A DNA stretch of 64,000 nt, from assembly GCF_000834635.1 (NCBI RefSeq), contig NZ_JXQV01000012.1:186001-250000 (forward strand), read 5' to 3'. The DNA comes from Agrobacterium tumefaciens (lineage in GTDB: Bacteria; Pseudomonadota; Alphaproteobacteria; Rhizobiales; Rhizobiaceae). This document shows, one piece after another, positions 1 to 9,042 of this stretch. A model generated the notes under the pieces. That model worked only from the letters and a program-made list of their open reading frames with translations, was not told the origin of the DNA and searched no databases. Numbering within the stretch: position 1 is the stretch's first letter; the number at the start of each line of letters is the position of its first letter. The translations under genes were made by a program, and so were the position numbers.

Positions 1-380
1 TGCCTTTCGTGGTGCGCACGGTGCAGCCAGTCATGGAAGAGATCGACCGGCAGGTGGAAGAGGTGGCGGCAACGCTTGGCGCAAATCGTTACCAGACCAT
101 CACCCGTATTCTGCTGCCGGGCCTGACCCCCGCCATTCTCACCGGCTTTGCACTGGCCTTCGCGCGTGGGGTAGGGGAGTACGGCTCCGTCATTTTCATT
201 GCCGGTAACATTCCCTATGTCTCTGAAATTGCACCGCTTCTGATCGTCATCCGGCTGGAAGAATTCAATTATCCCGCCGCAACCGGCATCGCCACCATCA
301 TGCTGATCATTTCCTTCTCCATGCTGTTCGTCATCAATCTCATTCAGGCCTGGAGCCGCAAGAGGTACGGTTATGCCTGA
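1..380 (+). CDS. cysT: Sulfate/thiosulfate ABC transporter permease CysT (3' part)
   Basis: This is the C-terminal part of an inner-membrane permease; the reading frame is open to the window edge, so the start lies upstream. The segment from PFVVRTVQPV through the EVAATLGANRYQTITRILLP loop matches the EAA motif with which CysT contacts the CysA ATPase. Two hydrophobic segments follow. CysT pairs with CysW to import sulfate or thiosulfate for cysteine synthesis. The stop overlaps the cysW start by 8 bases, which implies translational coupling. The family assignment is firm from the sequence and from the cysW-cysA order. Confidence 0.93.
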   Translation, partial: PFVVRTVQPVMEEIDRQVEEVAATLGANRYQTITRILLPGLTPAILTGFALAFARGVGEYGSVIFIAGNIPYVSEIAPLLIVIRLEEFNYPAATGIATIMLIISFSMLFVINLIQAWSRKRYGYA

Positions 381-1245
381 TCAAGCCCGCACACTCTCGT
401 CCAAACCCTTCCGCGATCCCGCAAGCGAAGGTTTTTCGGCAACGCTCGTTCTGGTCGGCATAGCCTTCCTGTTTCTGGCGCTGTTTCTCGTTCTGCCGCT
501 GGTAGCGGTCTTTGTGGAAGCTTTCCGCAAGGGTGGCGAATATTTCTGGGAATCGATCATCGAGCCGGATGCGCTGTCGGCCATTCGCCTCACGCTGCTT
601 GTTGCGGCCATATCGGTGCCGCTCAACGTCGTCTTCGGCGTGGCCGCCGCATGGGCCATCGCCAAGTTCGAGTTCAAGGGCAAGGCGTTCCTCATCACGC
701 TGATTGACCTGCCGTTTTCCATCTCGCCTGTCATTTCGGGCCTGGTCTATGTCATCCTGTTTTCATCTCACAGCGTGCTCGGCCCGTTCCTGAAAAGCTA
801 CGGCATCGAAATCCTGTTTGCCGTGCCCGGCATCGTGCTCGCCACCATCTTCGTGACCTTTCCCTTCGTTGCGCGTGAGTTGATTCCGCTGATGCAGGAT
901 CAGGGAACGGGTGATGAGGAAGCAGCCATATCGCTTGGCGCATCCGGCTGGCAGACCTTCTGGTTCGTCACCCTGCCCAACATCAAATGGGGCCTGCTCT
1001 ATGGCGTGCTGCTGTGCAACGCCCGCGCCATGGGTGAGTTCGGTGCTGTATCCGTGGTCTCAGGCCATATCAGGGGCGAAACCAACACCATGCCTCTGCA
1101 TGTCGAAATTCTCTACAACGAGTACAATATCGGCGCAGCCTTTGCGGTCGCAACATTGCTGGCGGGCCTTGCGCTGGTCACGCTTGTTCTCAAAACCATT
1201 CTTGAAATACGCTTTGGCGCGGGCAACGCCGCCGGCAAGCATTGA
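373..1245 (+). CDS. cysW: Sulfate/thiosulfate ABC transporter permease CysW
   Basis: A 290-residue inner-membrane permease of the CysW family, with about six hydrophobic segments. The first is at residues 20-45 and the last near the C-terminus. The EAA loop ([21 protein letters not shown], about 178-198) is the docking site for CysA. The stretch [20 protein letters not shown] is a recognisable CysW signature. It overlaps cysT by 8 bases and is followed at once by cysA, so the three form one operon. A periplasmic sulfate-binding gene would be expected upstream of the window. Confidence 0.95.
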   Translation: MPDQARTLSSKPFRDPASEGFSATLVLVGIAFLFLALFLVLPLVAVFVEAFRKGGEYFWESIIEPDALSAIRLTLLVAAISVPLNVVFGVAAAWAIAKFEFKGKAFLITLIDLPFSISPVISGLVYVILFSSHSVLGPFLKSYGIEILFAVPGIVLATIFVTFPFVARELIPLMQDQGTGDEEAAISLGASGWQTFWFVTLPNIKWGLLYGVLLCNARAMGEFGAVSVVSGHIRGETNTMPLHVEILYNEYNIGAAFAVATLLAGLALVTLVLKTILEIRFGAGNAAGKH

Positions 1246-1256
1246 AGGGCATGTCC

Positions 1257-2294
1257 ATGGACGTCAAAGTTACCAACATCACCAAGCAGTTTGATCGCTT
1301 TCCCGCATTGGACAATGTTTCGCTGGATATTCGCTCGGGAGAGTTGATTGCGCTGCTTGGCCCCTCTGGCTCGGGTAAAACAACGCTTCTGCGTCTCATC
1401 GCCGGTCTGGAGCAGCCAACCAGCGGGCAGGTGTTTTTCGGCGATGAAGATGCCTCACATCGCACGGTTCAGGAGCGCAATGTCGGCTTCGTGTTTCAGC
1501 ACTATGCCCTGTTTCGCCACATGACGGTGGCTGACAATATCGCGTTCGGCCTGAAAGTCCGGCCATCCGCGACGCGCCCGGCAAAGTCTGAAATCCGCAA
1601 GCGCGTGTCCGATCTGCTGGATATGGTGCATCTGTCAGGCCTTGAGAAACGCTATCCCACCCAGCTTTCTGGCGGTCAGCGCCAGCGTGTGGCGCTCGCC
1701 CGTGCCGTCGCCATTGAGCCGAAAGTTCTGCTGCTGGATGAGCCGTTCGGTGCGCTGGATGCCAAGGTGCGCAAGGAGCTTCGCCGCTGGCTGCGTGAAT
1801 TTCACGATCGCACCGGCCACACCACGGTTTTCGTGACCCATGACCAGGAAGAGGCGCTGGAGCTGGCAGACCGCGTGGTCGTCATGAGCCAGGGCAAGAT
1901 CGAGCAGGTGGGCACCGCCGATGATGTCTATGATACGCCCAACTCGCCCTTCGTGTTCTCTTTCATCGGGGATTCCTCCAACCTGCCGGTCACGGTCCGC
2001 GATGGCCACATGCTGTTTCAGGGTGAAAATATCGGCCTGCGCGATGCCTGCGAAGGCGATGGAGAGCTGTTCTTCCGCCCGGAAGATGTGGTTCTGACCG
2101 ATGATGCCGATGCGCTCTACGGCAAGGTCACGATTTGTCGTCGGCTGGCCGGAACGCGTATCGCTGAAATCGATATCGCCAATAATGGCCACGAGCCCCA
2201 TCATCTGGAAATCGAAGTGCCGCTGGACGCCACCGTTGCCGTCGGTAACCAAGTCCGCTTCCGCCCAACCCGCTGGAAAGTCTTCCGCAAGTAG
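1257..2294 (+). CDS. cysA: Sulfate/thiosulfate ABC transporter ATPase CysA
   Basis: A 345-residue cytoplasmic ATPase that energises sulfate import. Visible motifs are Walker A GPSGSGKT (35-42), signature LSGGQ (137-141), Walker B LLLDEP (158-163) and an H-loop FVTHDQEE near 190. A C-terminal TOBE-like regulatory domain follows. In-frame starts also exist at 1242 and 1251. I chose the ATG at 1257 because GAAGGG ends 7 bases before it and because [12 protein letters not shown] aligns with the usual CysA N-terminus. It is the last gene of the cysTWA operon and has a terminator-like hairpin downstream. Confidence 0.94.
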   Translation: MDVKVTNITKQFDRFPALDNVSLDIRSGELIALLGPSGSGKTTLLRLIAGLEQPTSGQVFFGDEDASHRTVQERNVGFVFQHYALFRHMTVADNIAFGLKVRPSATRPAKSEIRKRVSDLLDMVHLSGLEKRYPTQLSGGQRQRVALARAVAIEPKVLLLDEPFGALDAKVRKELRRWLREFHDRTGHTTVFVTHDQEEALELADRVVVMSQGKIEQVGTADDVYDTPNSPFVFSFIGDSSNLPVTVRDGHMLFQGENIGLRDACEGDGELFFRPEDVVLTDDADALYGKVTICRRLAGTRIAEIDIANNGHEPHHLEIEVPLDATVAVGNQVRFRPTRWKVFRK

Positions 2295-2322
2295 GCGTTG
2301 AGGCTAAAGCCAGAAATAGGAA

Positions 2323-2345
2323 AAGGGCCGCTTGTGGCGGCCCTT
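2323..2345 (+). terminator. Stem-loop after cysA
   Basis: A perfect 9-base stem (AAGGGCCGC / GCGGCCCTT) with a five-base loop lies 28 bases after the cysA stop. The T-rich tail is weak, so it may act as an mRNA 3' stabiliser as much as an intrinsic terminator. Confidence 0.55.
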
Positions 2346-2406
2346 CCATGAGTTTGGTCTTGTTTCAGACCTGGAAACGTTTAGCAACGTCCCGCTGGAA
2401 GGCGGA

Positions 2407-2481
2407 TCAAGCCGAGGGCTGCCTCGTCAAAATCAAATCCTTTCCATTGCCTGTTACGAAGACCGAAATCTCATTAGACAT
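2407..2481 (-). CDS. Possible 24-residue peptide, unknown
   Basis: A short reading frame (MSNEISVFVTGNGKDLILTR...) lies between the cysA terminator and the toxin gene. Its ATG is preceded by a strong ribosome-binding sequence, GGAAGGTGATCCA, with about 7 bases of spacing. Nothing else supports it: I recognise no family, and 24 codons can occur by chance. It could be a remnant of a longer gene, or the initiating end of a leader peptide. It is reported only because of the ribosome-binding site. Confidence 0.15.
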   Translation of the reverse strand: MSNEISVFVTGNGKDLILTRQPSA

Positions 2482-2562
2482 TGGATCACCTTCCTTTCAC
2501 TACGTTGAACATGAGTAGAAGGTAATACGATTCGGCGAGATTGCAAGGGCTATCCGACACAT

Positions 2563-2988
2563 CTATCGTTTTGCCAGAGCCACTCTTCCTCTCATCATCG
2601 TTTCACGAAGCCGGGTTTTGATCTCCTCGAAAAACTCTGGAGGGATCATGCCATAATCATAACGGTTGGGGTCGGAGGGGAGCGTTCTGAGATGGCTTCC
2701 GGGCCACTCAAACCTATTCACTTCGCTCAAGCGAATCCAATTGGTCTGTTCATCTAGGCCAAGCTTTTCGCGAAGTTCCGCAGGTACCTCGATTGATAAC
2801 TCCTCCTCGCCCATCTCGGGAGGGGAGTGTGTTATCGGCACGACAATCGTATCGTTGTTCTTGGAATGATACAGGATGATAGCGCAAGGCCTGTCTTTGC
2901 TTCCTGTAGACAGGCCTTGGCTCTTTTCCTTATCCCACAAGTAATTGTAGCGGACCACAAGGCCCGGGACGGGAGTGGGGTAACTCAC
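2563..2988 (-). CDS. PemK/MazF-like toxin
   Basis: A 141-residue protein resembling the rhizobial growth inhibitor PemK-type proteins (MazF fold endoribonucleases). It opens with PTPVPGLVVRYNYLW, followed by KDRPCAIIL and the VVPITHSPP strand that are typical of this group. The start codon overlaps the stop of the upstream antitoxin gene (ATGA, 2985-2988), the usual toxin-antitoxin arrangement. By family it would cleave mRNA when the antitoxin is lost. This assignment rests on recall of family pattern and operon context. Base composition is more AT-rich than the flanking genes, consistent with acquisition. Confidence 0.65.
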   Translation of the reverse strand: MSYPTPVPGLVVRYNYLWDKEKSQGLSTGSKDRPCAIILYHSKNNDTIVVPITHSPPEMGEEELSIEVPAELREKLGLDEQTNWIRLSEVNRFEWPGSHLRTLPSDPNRYDYGMIPPEFFEEIKTRLRETMMRGRVALAKR

Positions 2989-3239
2989 TCTGATGCTTTG
3001 CCGTACTCAGCGTTCATGATCAGGGCCATTGTTTCGTCATCCAATTCGCTGACCCGTATGACCTCACGTTCGCGCCTTTTCAGGTCCTGATAGTGAAGCA
3101 ATTCGGAAGCAGACAAAAATGCCCCAATGGTACGGTTGTGGGCCGTAACCTCAATAACGCCTTCAGACTGGACCTGCTCCCTGAACGTCGTGAACTTACG
3201 AGCGAATTCAGTTGCTGGAACTCTTAGAGTTTGCGCCAT
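2985..3239 (-). CDS. Phd/YefM-like antitoxin
   Basis: An 84-residue protein with the Phd pattern: RVPATEFARKFTTFREQV at the N-terminus, then VIEVTAHNRTIGAFLSASEL, the DNA-binding and dimer fold. The charged C-terminal half would wrap the toxin. The frame extends upstream to 3290, but the ATG at 3239 has AGGAG about 10 bases ahead and follows a clear promoter, so it is the likely start. The gene precedes the PemK-like toxin and overlaps it by 4 bases. Phd antitoxins usually autorepress their operon, and a matching palindrome lies just upstream. Confidence 0.72.
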   Translation of the reverse strand: MAQTLRVPATEFARKFTTFREQVQSEGVIEVTAHNRTIGAFLSASELLHYQDLKRREREVIRVSELDDETMALIMNAEYGKASE

Positions 3240-3257
3240 GACCAACGATCTCCTTTT

Positions 3258-3289
3258 TGTGTAAAATACGCAATTTACACATTTTGTCA
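3258..3289 (-). promoter_or_regulatory. Promoter and palindromic operator of the antitoxin-toxin operon
   Basis: On the minus strand TTGACA (3289-3284) is separated by 16 bases from TATTTT, a good -35/-10 pair. An inverted repeat, TGTGTAAA (3258-3265) and TTTACACA (3274-3281), covers the -10 and part of the spacer. This is where an autorepressing antitoxin would bind. The site is seen in sequence; the binding is inferred. Confidence 0.6.
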
Positions 3290-3320
3290 AACTGAGGAAA
3301 TGGCTCCAGTGATCGCTGGC

Positions 3321-4322
3321 TCACGAAACCCGCATCACGATCTTGCCGATGTGATTGCTGGATTCCATCAGCCGGTGTCCCTCTGCCACGTGGTCGAAGT
3401 CGATGACATCGTGGATGACGGGGGCGATGGTGCCTGCTTCCAGCAGCGGCCAGACCTGCGATACCAGCTCGTCACGAATGGCGCGCTTTTCGTCTGCGGT
3501 GCGTGGGCGCATGGTGGAGCCTGTCACGGTGAGGCGCTTGACCATAATGGGGCGCAGATCCACCTTTTCGGTGATGTTGCCACCTAAGAAAGCGATGATG
3601 GACAGGCAGCCGTCCTTGGCAAGTGACGCCAGGTTTTTCTCGAAATAGGATGCGCCGATCATGTCGAGGATCACATCCACGCCCTTGCCGCCGGTCTCGG
3701 CCTTGATGACCTCAGCGAAATCTTCCTCGCGGTAATTGATCGCACGTTTAGCGCCGATCTTTTCGCAGGCATCGCATTTTTCCTTGGAGCCAGCCGTGGT
3801 GTAAACCTCTGCGCCAAACGCCTTGGCAAGCTGAATGGCCGTCGTGCCGATGCCGCTGCTGCCGCCGTGGATCAGCACGCTCTCGCCTTCGGTCAGCCCC
3901 GCCATCTGGAAGAGATTGGCCCAGACGGTAAAGAATGTTTCCGGCAGCGCTGCGGCTTTCACCGCGTCATAGCCCTTGGGAAAGGGCAGTGCCTGGCCCA
4001 CGGGTATCACGCAATATTGCGCATATCCGCCGCCATTGGCGAGGCCACAGACATGGTCTCCAATGCTGAATTCGGTAACGCCATCGCCAAGTGCAACAAT
4101 CTCGCCGGAAATTTCCAGACCCAGAACCGGGCTTGCATCCTTCGGTGGCGGGTAGGCTCCTTGGCGTTGCGCAACGTCCGGCCGGTTGATGCCCGCTGCC
4201 TGCACCTTAACCAGAATTTCACCCGGCTTTGGCGTGGGAAGAGGGCCGGTTGCAAAGGTCATCACCTCAGGCGCGCCGAAGCTTGGCAGGTCTACAAATC
4301 GCATCGTCTCGGGCAAAGTCAT
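3321..4322 (-). CDS. NAD(P)H-quinone oxidoreductase (PIG3/TP53I3-like)
   Basis: A 333-residue zinc-free medium-chain dehydrogenase/reductase. GroES-like N-terminal half: [22 protein letters not shown], then [15 protein letters not shown]. The Rossmann half has the NADPH-binding [20 protein letters not shown] at about 152-171. The phrases match the PIG3-type quinone oxidoreductase family, which reduces quinones or enals with NADPH in the cytoplasm. The catalytic-zinc cysteines of true alcohol dehydrogenases are absent. It stands alone, transcribed toward the toxin operon; the physiological substrate cannot be told from sequence. Confidence 0.85.
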   Translation of the reverse strand: MTLPETMRFVDLPSFGAPEVMTFATGPLPTPKPGEILVKVQAAGINRPDVAQRQGAYPPPKDASPVLGLEISGEIVALGDGVTEFSIGDHVCGLANGGGYAQYCVIPVGQALPFPKGYDAVKAAALPETFFTVWANLFQMAGLTEGESVLIHGGSSGIGTTAIQLAKAFGAEVYTTAGSKEKCDACEKIGAKRAINYREEDFAEVIKAETGGKGVDVILDMIGASYFEKNLASLAKDGCLSIIAFLGGNITEKVDLRPIMVKRLTVTGSTMRPRTADEKRAIRDELVSQVWPLLEAGTIAPVIHDVIDFDHVAEGHRLMESSNHIGKIVMRVS

Positions 4323-4420
4323 GGCGGGCCTCCTTTTGTTTCAGTAGCGGAAACCTATTCGAGACGCCGCTAATATGGAAGGAGGCGTTTTGCCGCGAAG
4401 GCAATTCTCTTGGCGTAGCC

Positions 4421-6214
4421 TTATGCGCCGTAAGTGCGGATCACCAGCCCGGACTCGCTTTCCTTCGCGGCTTTCTTGATGGCGGCAATCTCGCTGCTGA
4501 TCCGTTCAGGGTTGCCGATAATCAGCCCCTTGGGCAGTTGCAGAACGCCGATGGAGCAGCGCAGCAAGGCAAATTCCCGCTCGTTGCCAAACCGGTCATG
4601 ACCCAGGATCAGTCCGGCTGCCCGGTCCTCTTCGGAATAGAGATCGACCACATCATCATGGAAATCGCCCAGCAGACGCTCGAGGATTTCGGTGACTTCG
4701 TCCATCGTCCAGTCCCGCACGCCGATGAAGAAATCATCACCGCCAATATGACCGAGGAAGCAATCACCGGAGAAGAAATAGCGTTTCATCAGCGCCGAAA
4801 ACAGGCTGATCGAGTGGTCGCCGACATGGAAGCCGTATTTGTCGTTGAAGGGTTTGAAATTGTCGAAGTCGCAATAGCAGAAGAACCTGTCTTCATCGCT
4901 GTCGCTGCAACTGTCTTCAATGAAGTTGCTGATGGCGCGGTTGCCGGGCAGGGCGGTCAGCGGGTTCTGCTCCTGCGCCAGCTTCAGCTGCTTCTCATTG
5001 ATGACCTTGATGAGAGATGCGGCAGAAACCACACCGATATAGCGCATGTTCTCCGTCAGGATAACGCAGGCGCTGCCGCCGGTATTGGCAAACACGTTCA
5101 TCAACTGGTCGGCGTCGGCATCCAGCCCCACAATCGGTGCACCATCGACGAAGTGAGAAATCGTCCGCTCATAGACCTTGTTCTTTAGCAGATCGCGCCC
5201 AAACGGCTGGTAGATATATTCCTTGAGATGGTGTTCGTTGATGACGCCGCGCGGCTCGCCATTGGCGTTGAGAACCGGAAAGAAAGCCTGCGCCGGATTG
5301 CGGCGAAACAACTCGAACACACTGTCGATCGTGTCATTTTCATAGACCGTCGGCAACCGCTCGATCTGGCGACGAATGAGGATCTCGTCCAGCGTCTGGC
5401 TGCTGCGGCGTGTCTCGCCCAAATGTTGAAGATGCGGGAAGGCGCTCTGCAGTTCGCTGACGAAGGTCGTGGGGCGAGAGATGAACCAGCCCTGCACGAG
5501 GTCCACGCCGTGTTCACGACAGGCCAGAAACTCGGCCTCGGTCTCAATGCCTTCCGCGATGACCCGCACACCCAGAACATGCGCAATGTTGACGATGTTC
5601 TTCACCAGATGCCGCTTGCGCGGATTGCGGTCCACGCCCTCAATGAAATATCGGTCGATCTTGAGATAATCGACCGGATATTCGCACAGCAATTTCATCT
5701 CACCATGGCCGACGCCGAAGTCGTCAATGGCCAGCTTGAAACCTTCCTTGCGCATCCGGGCAATCAGCGCCGCAAATTCCGGCACGCTGGTGTTGTCAAA
5801 ACGTTCTGACAGTTCAAAGCAGATGGATGATGGCGGGATGGATGCCTTGGCGAGATGTTCCAGAAGCTTGTCGAGAATGCGGTCGCCATGGGGGATGAGC
5901 CGCACATCAAGGTTGAGAAAAAGTGTCGCGGTTTGAAAATCAGTGAGTGTTGAAAACTTTGCCAGCGCACGTCCGGCCAGCATCTGCTCGACTGTGACAA
6001 GCTGGCCGTCTGCCTCGATCTGGTCCAGGAGCTCCAGCGGATTGGAAAATCCGATTCGGTCGAATCCCCGCATCAGCGACTCATAGCCGAAAACAGATCC
6101 GGTTGTGACCTCTACGATGGGCTGAAACCCAGTTTCCAGAACCAGCTTGGCCATGGACGCGATCTGCCCGCTTGCGAACCGCCTGATCACATCAGGGTCG
6201 ATTGCCGTCGACAT
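4421..6214 (-). CDS. EAL-CBS-GGDEF cyclic-di-GMP protein
   Basis: A 597-residue cytoplasmic protein with an unusual domain order. The EAL phosphodiesterase comes first (about 25-260), then a CBS pair (about 275-400), then GGDEF (about 425-590). The EAL signature is YESL at 44-47 instead of EAL. The other metal and catalytic segments are present: FLNLD, FELSER, AIDDFG, LKIDR and VIAEGIE. The GGDEF motif is GGDDF (491-495) with no RxxD inhibitory site before it, so cyclase activity is doubtful. I infer a phosphodiesterase regulated by a nucleotide bound at CBS. GTG at 6229 and ATG at 6220 are also possible starts; 6214 has the best spacing from GGAGAG. Confidence 0.85.
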   Translation of the reverse strand: MSTAIDPDVIRRFASGQIASMAKLVLETGFQPIVEVTTGSVFGYESLMRGFDRIGFSNPLELLDQIEADGQLVTVEQMLAGRALAKFSTLTDFQTATLFLNLDVRLIPHGDRILDKLLEHLAKASIPPSSICFELSERFDNTSVPEFAALIARMRKEGFKLAIDDFGVGHGEMKLLCEYPVDYLKIDRYFIEGVDRNPRKRHLVKNIVNIAHVLGVRVIAEGIETEAEFLACREHGVDLVQGWFISRPTTFVSELQSAFPHLQHLGETRRSSQTLDEILIRRQIERLPTVYENDTIDSVFELFRRNPAQAFFPVLNANGEPRGVINEHHLKEYIYQPFGRDLLKNKVYERTISHFVDGAPIVGLDADADQLMNVFANTGGSACVILTENMRYIGVVSAASLIKVINEKQLKLAQEQNPLTALPGNRAISNFIEDSCSDSDEDRFFCYCDFDNFKPFNDKYGFHVGDHSISLFSALMKRYFFSGDCFLGHIGGDDFFIGVRDWTMDEVTEILERLLGDFHDDVVDLYSEEDRAAGLILGHDRFGNEREFALLRCSIGVLQLPKGLIIGNPERISSEIAAIKKAAKESESGLVIRTYGA

Positions 6215-6381
6215 GCTCATTCTCTCCACTGCGCCCTGTTTTATAATTTTGCGGGCACTTTTAGGCGTGGAGGATGGCGAAGAGTCCTCAACAAAAACTT
6301 TCGCGTTGATGAAGCTTTGTTGAAATATTTATGACAGCTCGGCGACGCGCTAAAACAGCAATTGCGAACGCGCGCAGATGG

Positions 6382-6609
6382 TTAGCCGTGTTTTTTAAGA
6401 GCGTGAGCGGCGTAGAGATCGGCAACATTCATATGTTCGCCCGTCTCTGATGGTGCGCGCCTTGCACGTCCTGTTGCACTGTTTGTGTCGAACCACAGCC
6501 GCAAGGCTGCGCGCACAACTTCGCTTCCTGAGGCGTATTCCCCGCAATCAACGGCTTCGCGCATCTTTGCAGCCTGCTCCGGGGAAATGGATACTGTTAC
6601 CATCGGCAT
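6382..6609 (-). CDS. Solitary ParD-like ribbon-helix-helix antitoxin
   Basis: A 75-residue protein with the CC2985/ParD pattern: MVTVSISPEQAAKMREAVDC, then GEYASGSEVVRAALRLW. The ATG at 6609 has GGGAG 8 bases upstream, although the frame is open to 6693. In this family the protein binds DNA as a dimer and neutralises a ParE ribonuclease-fold toxin that is normally encoded immediately downstream. Here the downstream 167 bases hold no ParE-sized frame before the EAL gene. So it is either an orphan antitoxin, a regulator, or one partnered with a toxin elsewhere. Confidence 0.7.
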   Translation of the reverse strand: MPMVTVSISPEQAAKMREAVDCGEYASGSEVVRAALRLWFDTNSATGRARRAPSETGEHMNVADLYAAHALKKHG

Positions 6610-6830
6610 CGTGTTTCTCCCTGTTTCAGGGACGCTCTCGATCATCTCAAGCATGTCCCTCAATGACCTTTTTATACATCCGCGGGTGGTCAATCCTCTG
6701 CGAATTTGAATATCGAAATATTAGCACATGCGTGCGTCCACGAGAAGAAACAACCGCGTGTGCTTTTCGTTCCCAAGGGAAATATTCTTTTTGCTGGACG
6801 CGAAGTGGAAGGCCGACAGGTGCCACGAAA

Positions 6831-6864
6831 TTTATTATTGATTGATCAGTCAATCAATAATAAA
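6831..6864. promoter_or_regulatory. BetI operator palindrome
   Basis: Two perfectly complementary 15-base arms, TTTATTATTGATTGA and TCAATCAATAATAAA, flank the four bases TCAG. The core closely resembles known bet operators (TTGATTG...CAATCAA type). It ends 22 bases before the betI start, so BetI bound here would block its own operon until choline is present. The symmetry is directly visible; BetI binding is inferred from the family. Confidence 0.82.
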
Positions 6865-6886
6865 TTGTCGGTTTAGGAGATCGATG

Positions 6887-7498
6887 ATGCCGAAGCTTGG
6901 AATGGAACCGCTGCGCAAGAAAGCGCTTATGGATGCCACATTGCGTGCCATCGGCCAGAATGGTTCGTTGAACGTGACCATGTCCGATATTGCCCGCGAG
7001 GCAGGGGTGTCGGCGGCGCTTGCGCACCATTATTTCGGCAGCAAACAGCAGCTTCTTCTGGAAACCATCCGCAGCCTGCTGCGCGCCTTGGGTCAGGATG
7101 CCGTTGCGGCCTTGAGCCGGGCGGCTGGGCCGCGTGAAAGGCTGAGCGCCATCGTCCGCGTATCGTTTCAGAGCGAACAATTCTCCGATGACACGGTTGC
7201 CGCGTGGCTTGCCTTTTACATGGAGGCGCAGCGTTCGGAAGAGATGCGCCGTCTTCTGGTCGTCTATACCAGGCGTCTGCGCTCCAACATCATGGATAGT
7301 CTCAACCGCCTTTGCCCGCCAGATGATGCGGCGCGGATTGCCGAAGGCGCCGCTGCCCTGATCGACGGTCTTTATATCCGCCACAGCCTGCATACCGCGC
7401 CGCTCGGCCATTCATCCGCGCCCGCTCTGGTAGAGAATTATTTCGACACCCAGCTCAAACCTTTTTCCGACGCCAAGCCGTCCATTCGTATTCTTTGA
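6887..7498 (+). CDS. betI: BetI, choline-responsive TetR-family repressor
   Basis: A 203-residue TetR-family regulator. The helix-turn-helix region is VTMSDIAREAGVSAALAHHY (about residues 22-45), very close to known BetI proteins, and the C-terminal ligand domain carries the usual AAALIDGLYIR segment. The ATG at 6887 is preferred over 6884 because AGGAG sits 7 bases ahead. BetI represses choline oxidation genes and releases DNA when choline binds. It lies 10 bases before betB and heads the operon. The 34-base palindrome upstream is the expected operator. Confidence 0.93.
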   Translation: MPKLGMEPLRKKALMDATLRAIGQNGSLNVTMSDIAREAGVSAALAHHYFGSKQQLLLETIRSLLRALGQDAVAALSRAAGPRERLSAIVRVSFQSEQFSDDTVAAWLAFYMEAQRSEEMRRLLVVYTRRLRSNIMDSLNRLCPPDDAARIAEGAAALIDGLYIRHSLHTAPLGHSSAPALVENYFDTQLKPFSDAKPSIRIL

Positions 7499-7508
7499 GG
7501 ACCTTTAG

Positions 7509-8978
7509 ATGACACTGAAAGCCCAGCCGAAAGCATCGCATTTCATCGATGGAGATTACGTCGAAGATAGTGCAGGCACTGTGTTTGAAAGCATTTATCC
7601 CGCGACCGGTGAGGTCGTTGCACGGTTGCATGCCGCCACGCCCGCCATTGTGGAGCGCGCCATTGCGAGCGCCAAGAACGCGCAGAAGGAGTGGGCGGCG
7701 GTGAGCCCAACCGCACGGGGTCGCATCCTGCGCCGTGCGGCAGATATCATCCGCGCCCGCAACCGCGAACTGTCCGAGCTGGAAACGCTCGATACCGGAA
7801 AGCCCATTCAGGAAACGATCGTGGCCGACGCGACCTCAGGGGCTGACTGTTTCGAGTTCTTTGGCGGCATCGCGCCGTCTGCCCTCAACGGTGATTACAT
7901 TCCGCTAGGCGGCGATTTTGCCTATACCAAGCGGGTGCCGCTTGGCGTCTGTGTCGGTATCGGCGCGTGGAACTACCCGCAGCAGATCGCCTGCTGGAAG
8001 GCTGCACCGGCGTTGGTTGCAGGCAATGCCATGGTCTTCAAACCATCGGAAAACACACCGCTCGGCGCGTTGAAGATCGCTGAAATTCTGGTTGAGGCGG
8101 GTCTGCCCAAGGGCCTTTTCAACGTCATTCAGGGAGACCGCGAAACAGGGCCGCTGCTCGTCAACCACCCTGACGTGGCCAAGGTCTCGCTCACAGGTTC
8201 GGTGCCGACAGGCCGCAAGGTAGCGGCTGCCGCTGCCGGTCATCTCAAGCATGTCACCATGGAACTAGGCGGCAAGTCTCCGCTCATCGTGTTTGACGAT
8301 GCAGATATTGAAAGCGCTGTCGGCGGCGCGATGCTGGGCAACTTCTACTCGTCCGGTCAGGTCTGCTCGAATGGCACCCGCGTCTTCGTGCAGCGCGGTG
8401 CAAAGCAGCGTTTCCTCGAAAACCTGAAAAGCCGCACCGACGCCATGGTGATTGGTGACCCGATGGATGAAGCAACCCAGATCGGCCCGCTGGTGTCGAA
8501 AGCGCAGCAGGAAAAGGTGCTGGGTTATATCGAGAAGGGCAAGGCCGAGGGCGCGACGCTCATCACCGGCGGCGGCATTCCCAACCACGTTGCGGGTGAG
8601 GGTGCGTATGTGCAGCCAACCGTGTTTGCCGATGTGACCGATGGCATGACCATAGCGCGGGAGGAAATCTTCGGCCCCGTCATGTGCGTTCTGGATTTCG
8701 ATGACGAAGAAGAGGTCATCGCCCGCGCCAACGCCACGGAATTTGGCCTCGCAGGCGGCGTCTTCACCGCAGATATGTCCCGCGCCCACCGCGTGGTCGA
8801 TCAGCTGGAGGCAGGCACGCTTTGGATCAACACCTACAATCTTTGCCCCGTCGAAATGCCCTTCGGCGGCTCCAAGCAGTCGGGCTTCGGCCGTGAGAAT
8901 TCGGCAGCAGCGCTCAGTCATTATAGCGAGTTGAAGACCGTGTATGTGGCAGCAGGCAAGGTCGAAGCACCGTATTGA
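7509..8978 (+). CDS. betB: Betaine aldehyde dehydrogenase
   Basis: A 489-residue aldehyde dehydrogenase that oxidises betaine aldehyde to glycine betaine with NAD(P)+. Family landmarks are [20 protein letters not shown] (substrate and oxyanion region), [10 protein letters not shown] with the general-base glutamate near 252, and [12 protein letters not shown] with the catalytic cysteine near 286. The length is usual for BetB. The ATG at 7509 follows betI closely. In Sinorhizobium a choline sulfatase gene (betC) lies between betI and betB; it is absent here. Confidence 0.95.
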   Translation: MTLKAQPKASHFIDGDYVEDSAGTVFESIYPATGEVVARLHAATPAIVERAIASAKNAQKEWAAVSPTARGRILRRAADIIRARNRELSELETLDTGKPIQETIVADATSGADCFEFFGGIAPSALNGDYIPLGGDFAYTKRVPLGVCVGIGAWNYPQQIACWKAAPALVAGNAMVFKPSENTPLGALKIAEILVEAGLPKGLFNVIQGDRETGPLLVNHPDVAKVSLTGSVPTGRKVAAAAAGHLKHVTMELGGKSPLIVFDDADIESAVGGAMLGNFYSSGQVCSNGTRVFVQRGAKQRFLENLKSRTDAMVIGDPMDEATQIGPLVSKAQQEKVLGYIEKGKAEGATLITGGGIPNHVAGEGAYVQPTVFADVTDGMTIAREEIFGPVMCVLDFDDEEEVIARANATEFGLAGGVFTADMSRAHRVVDQLEAGTLWINTYNLCPVEMPFGGSKQSGFGRENSAAALSHYSELKTVYVAAGKVEAPY

Positions 8979-9042
8979 TGGGGTGAAGGGGCGGGCCGTT
9001 TGATGCGGTGCCGCCCTTCAGGGGCCGTGGGGAACATGTGAA

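Noticed and set aside
4229..5188. A 319-codon plus-strand frame
   Set aside because: It lies opposite the EAL-CBS-GGDEF gene and the quinone oxidoreductase end; no family motif and no ribosome-binding site.
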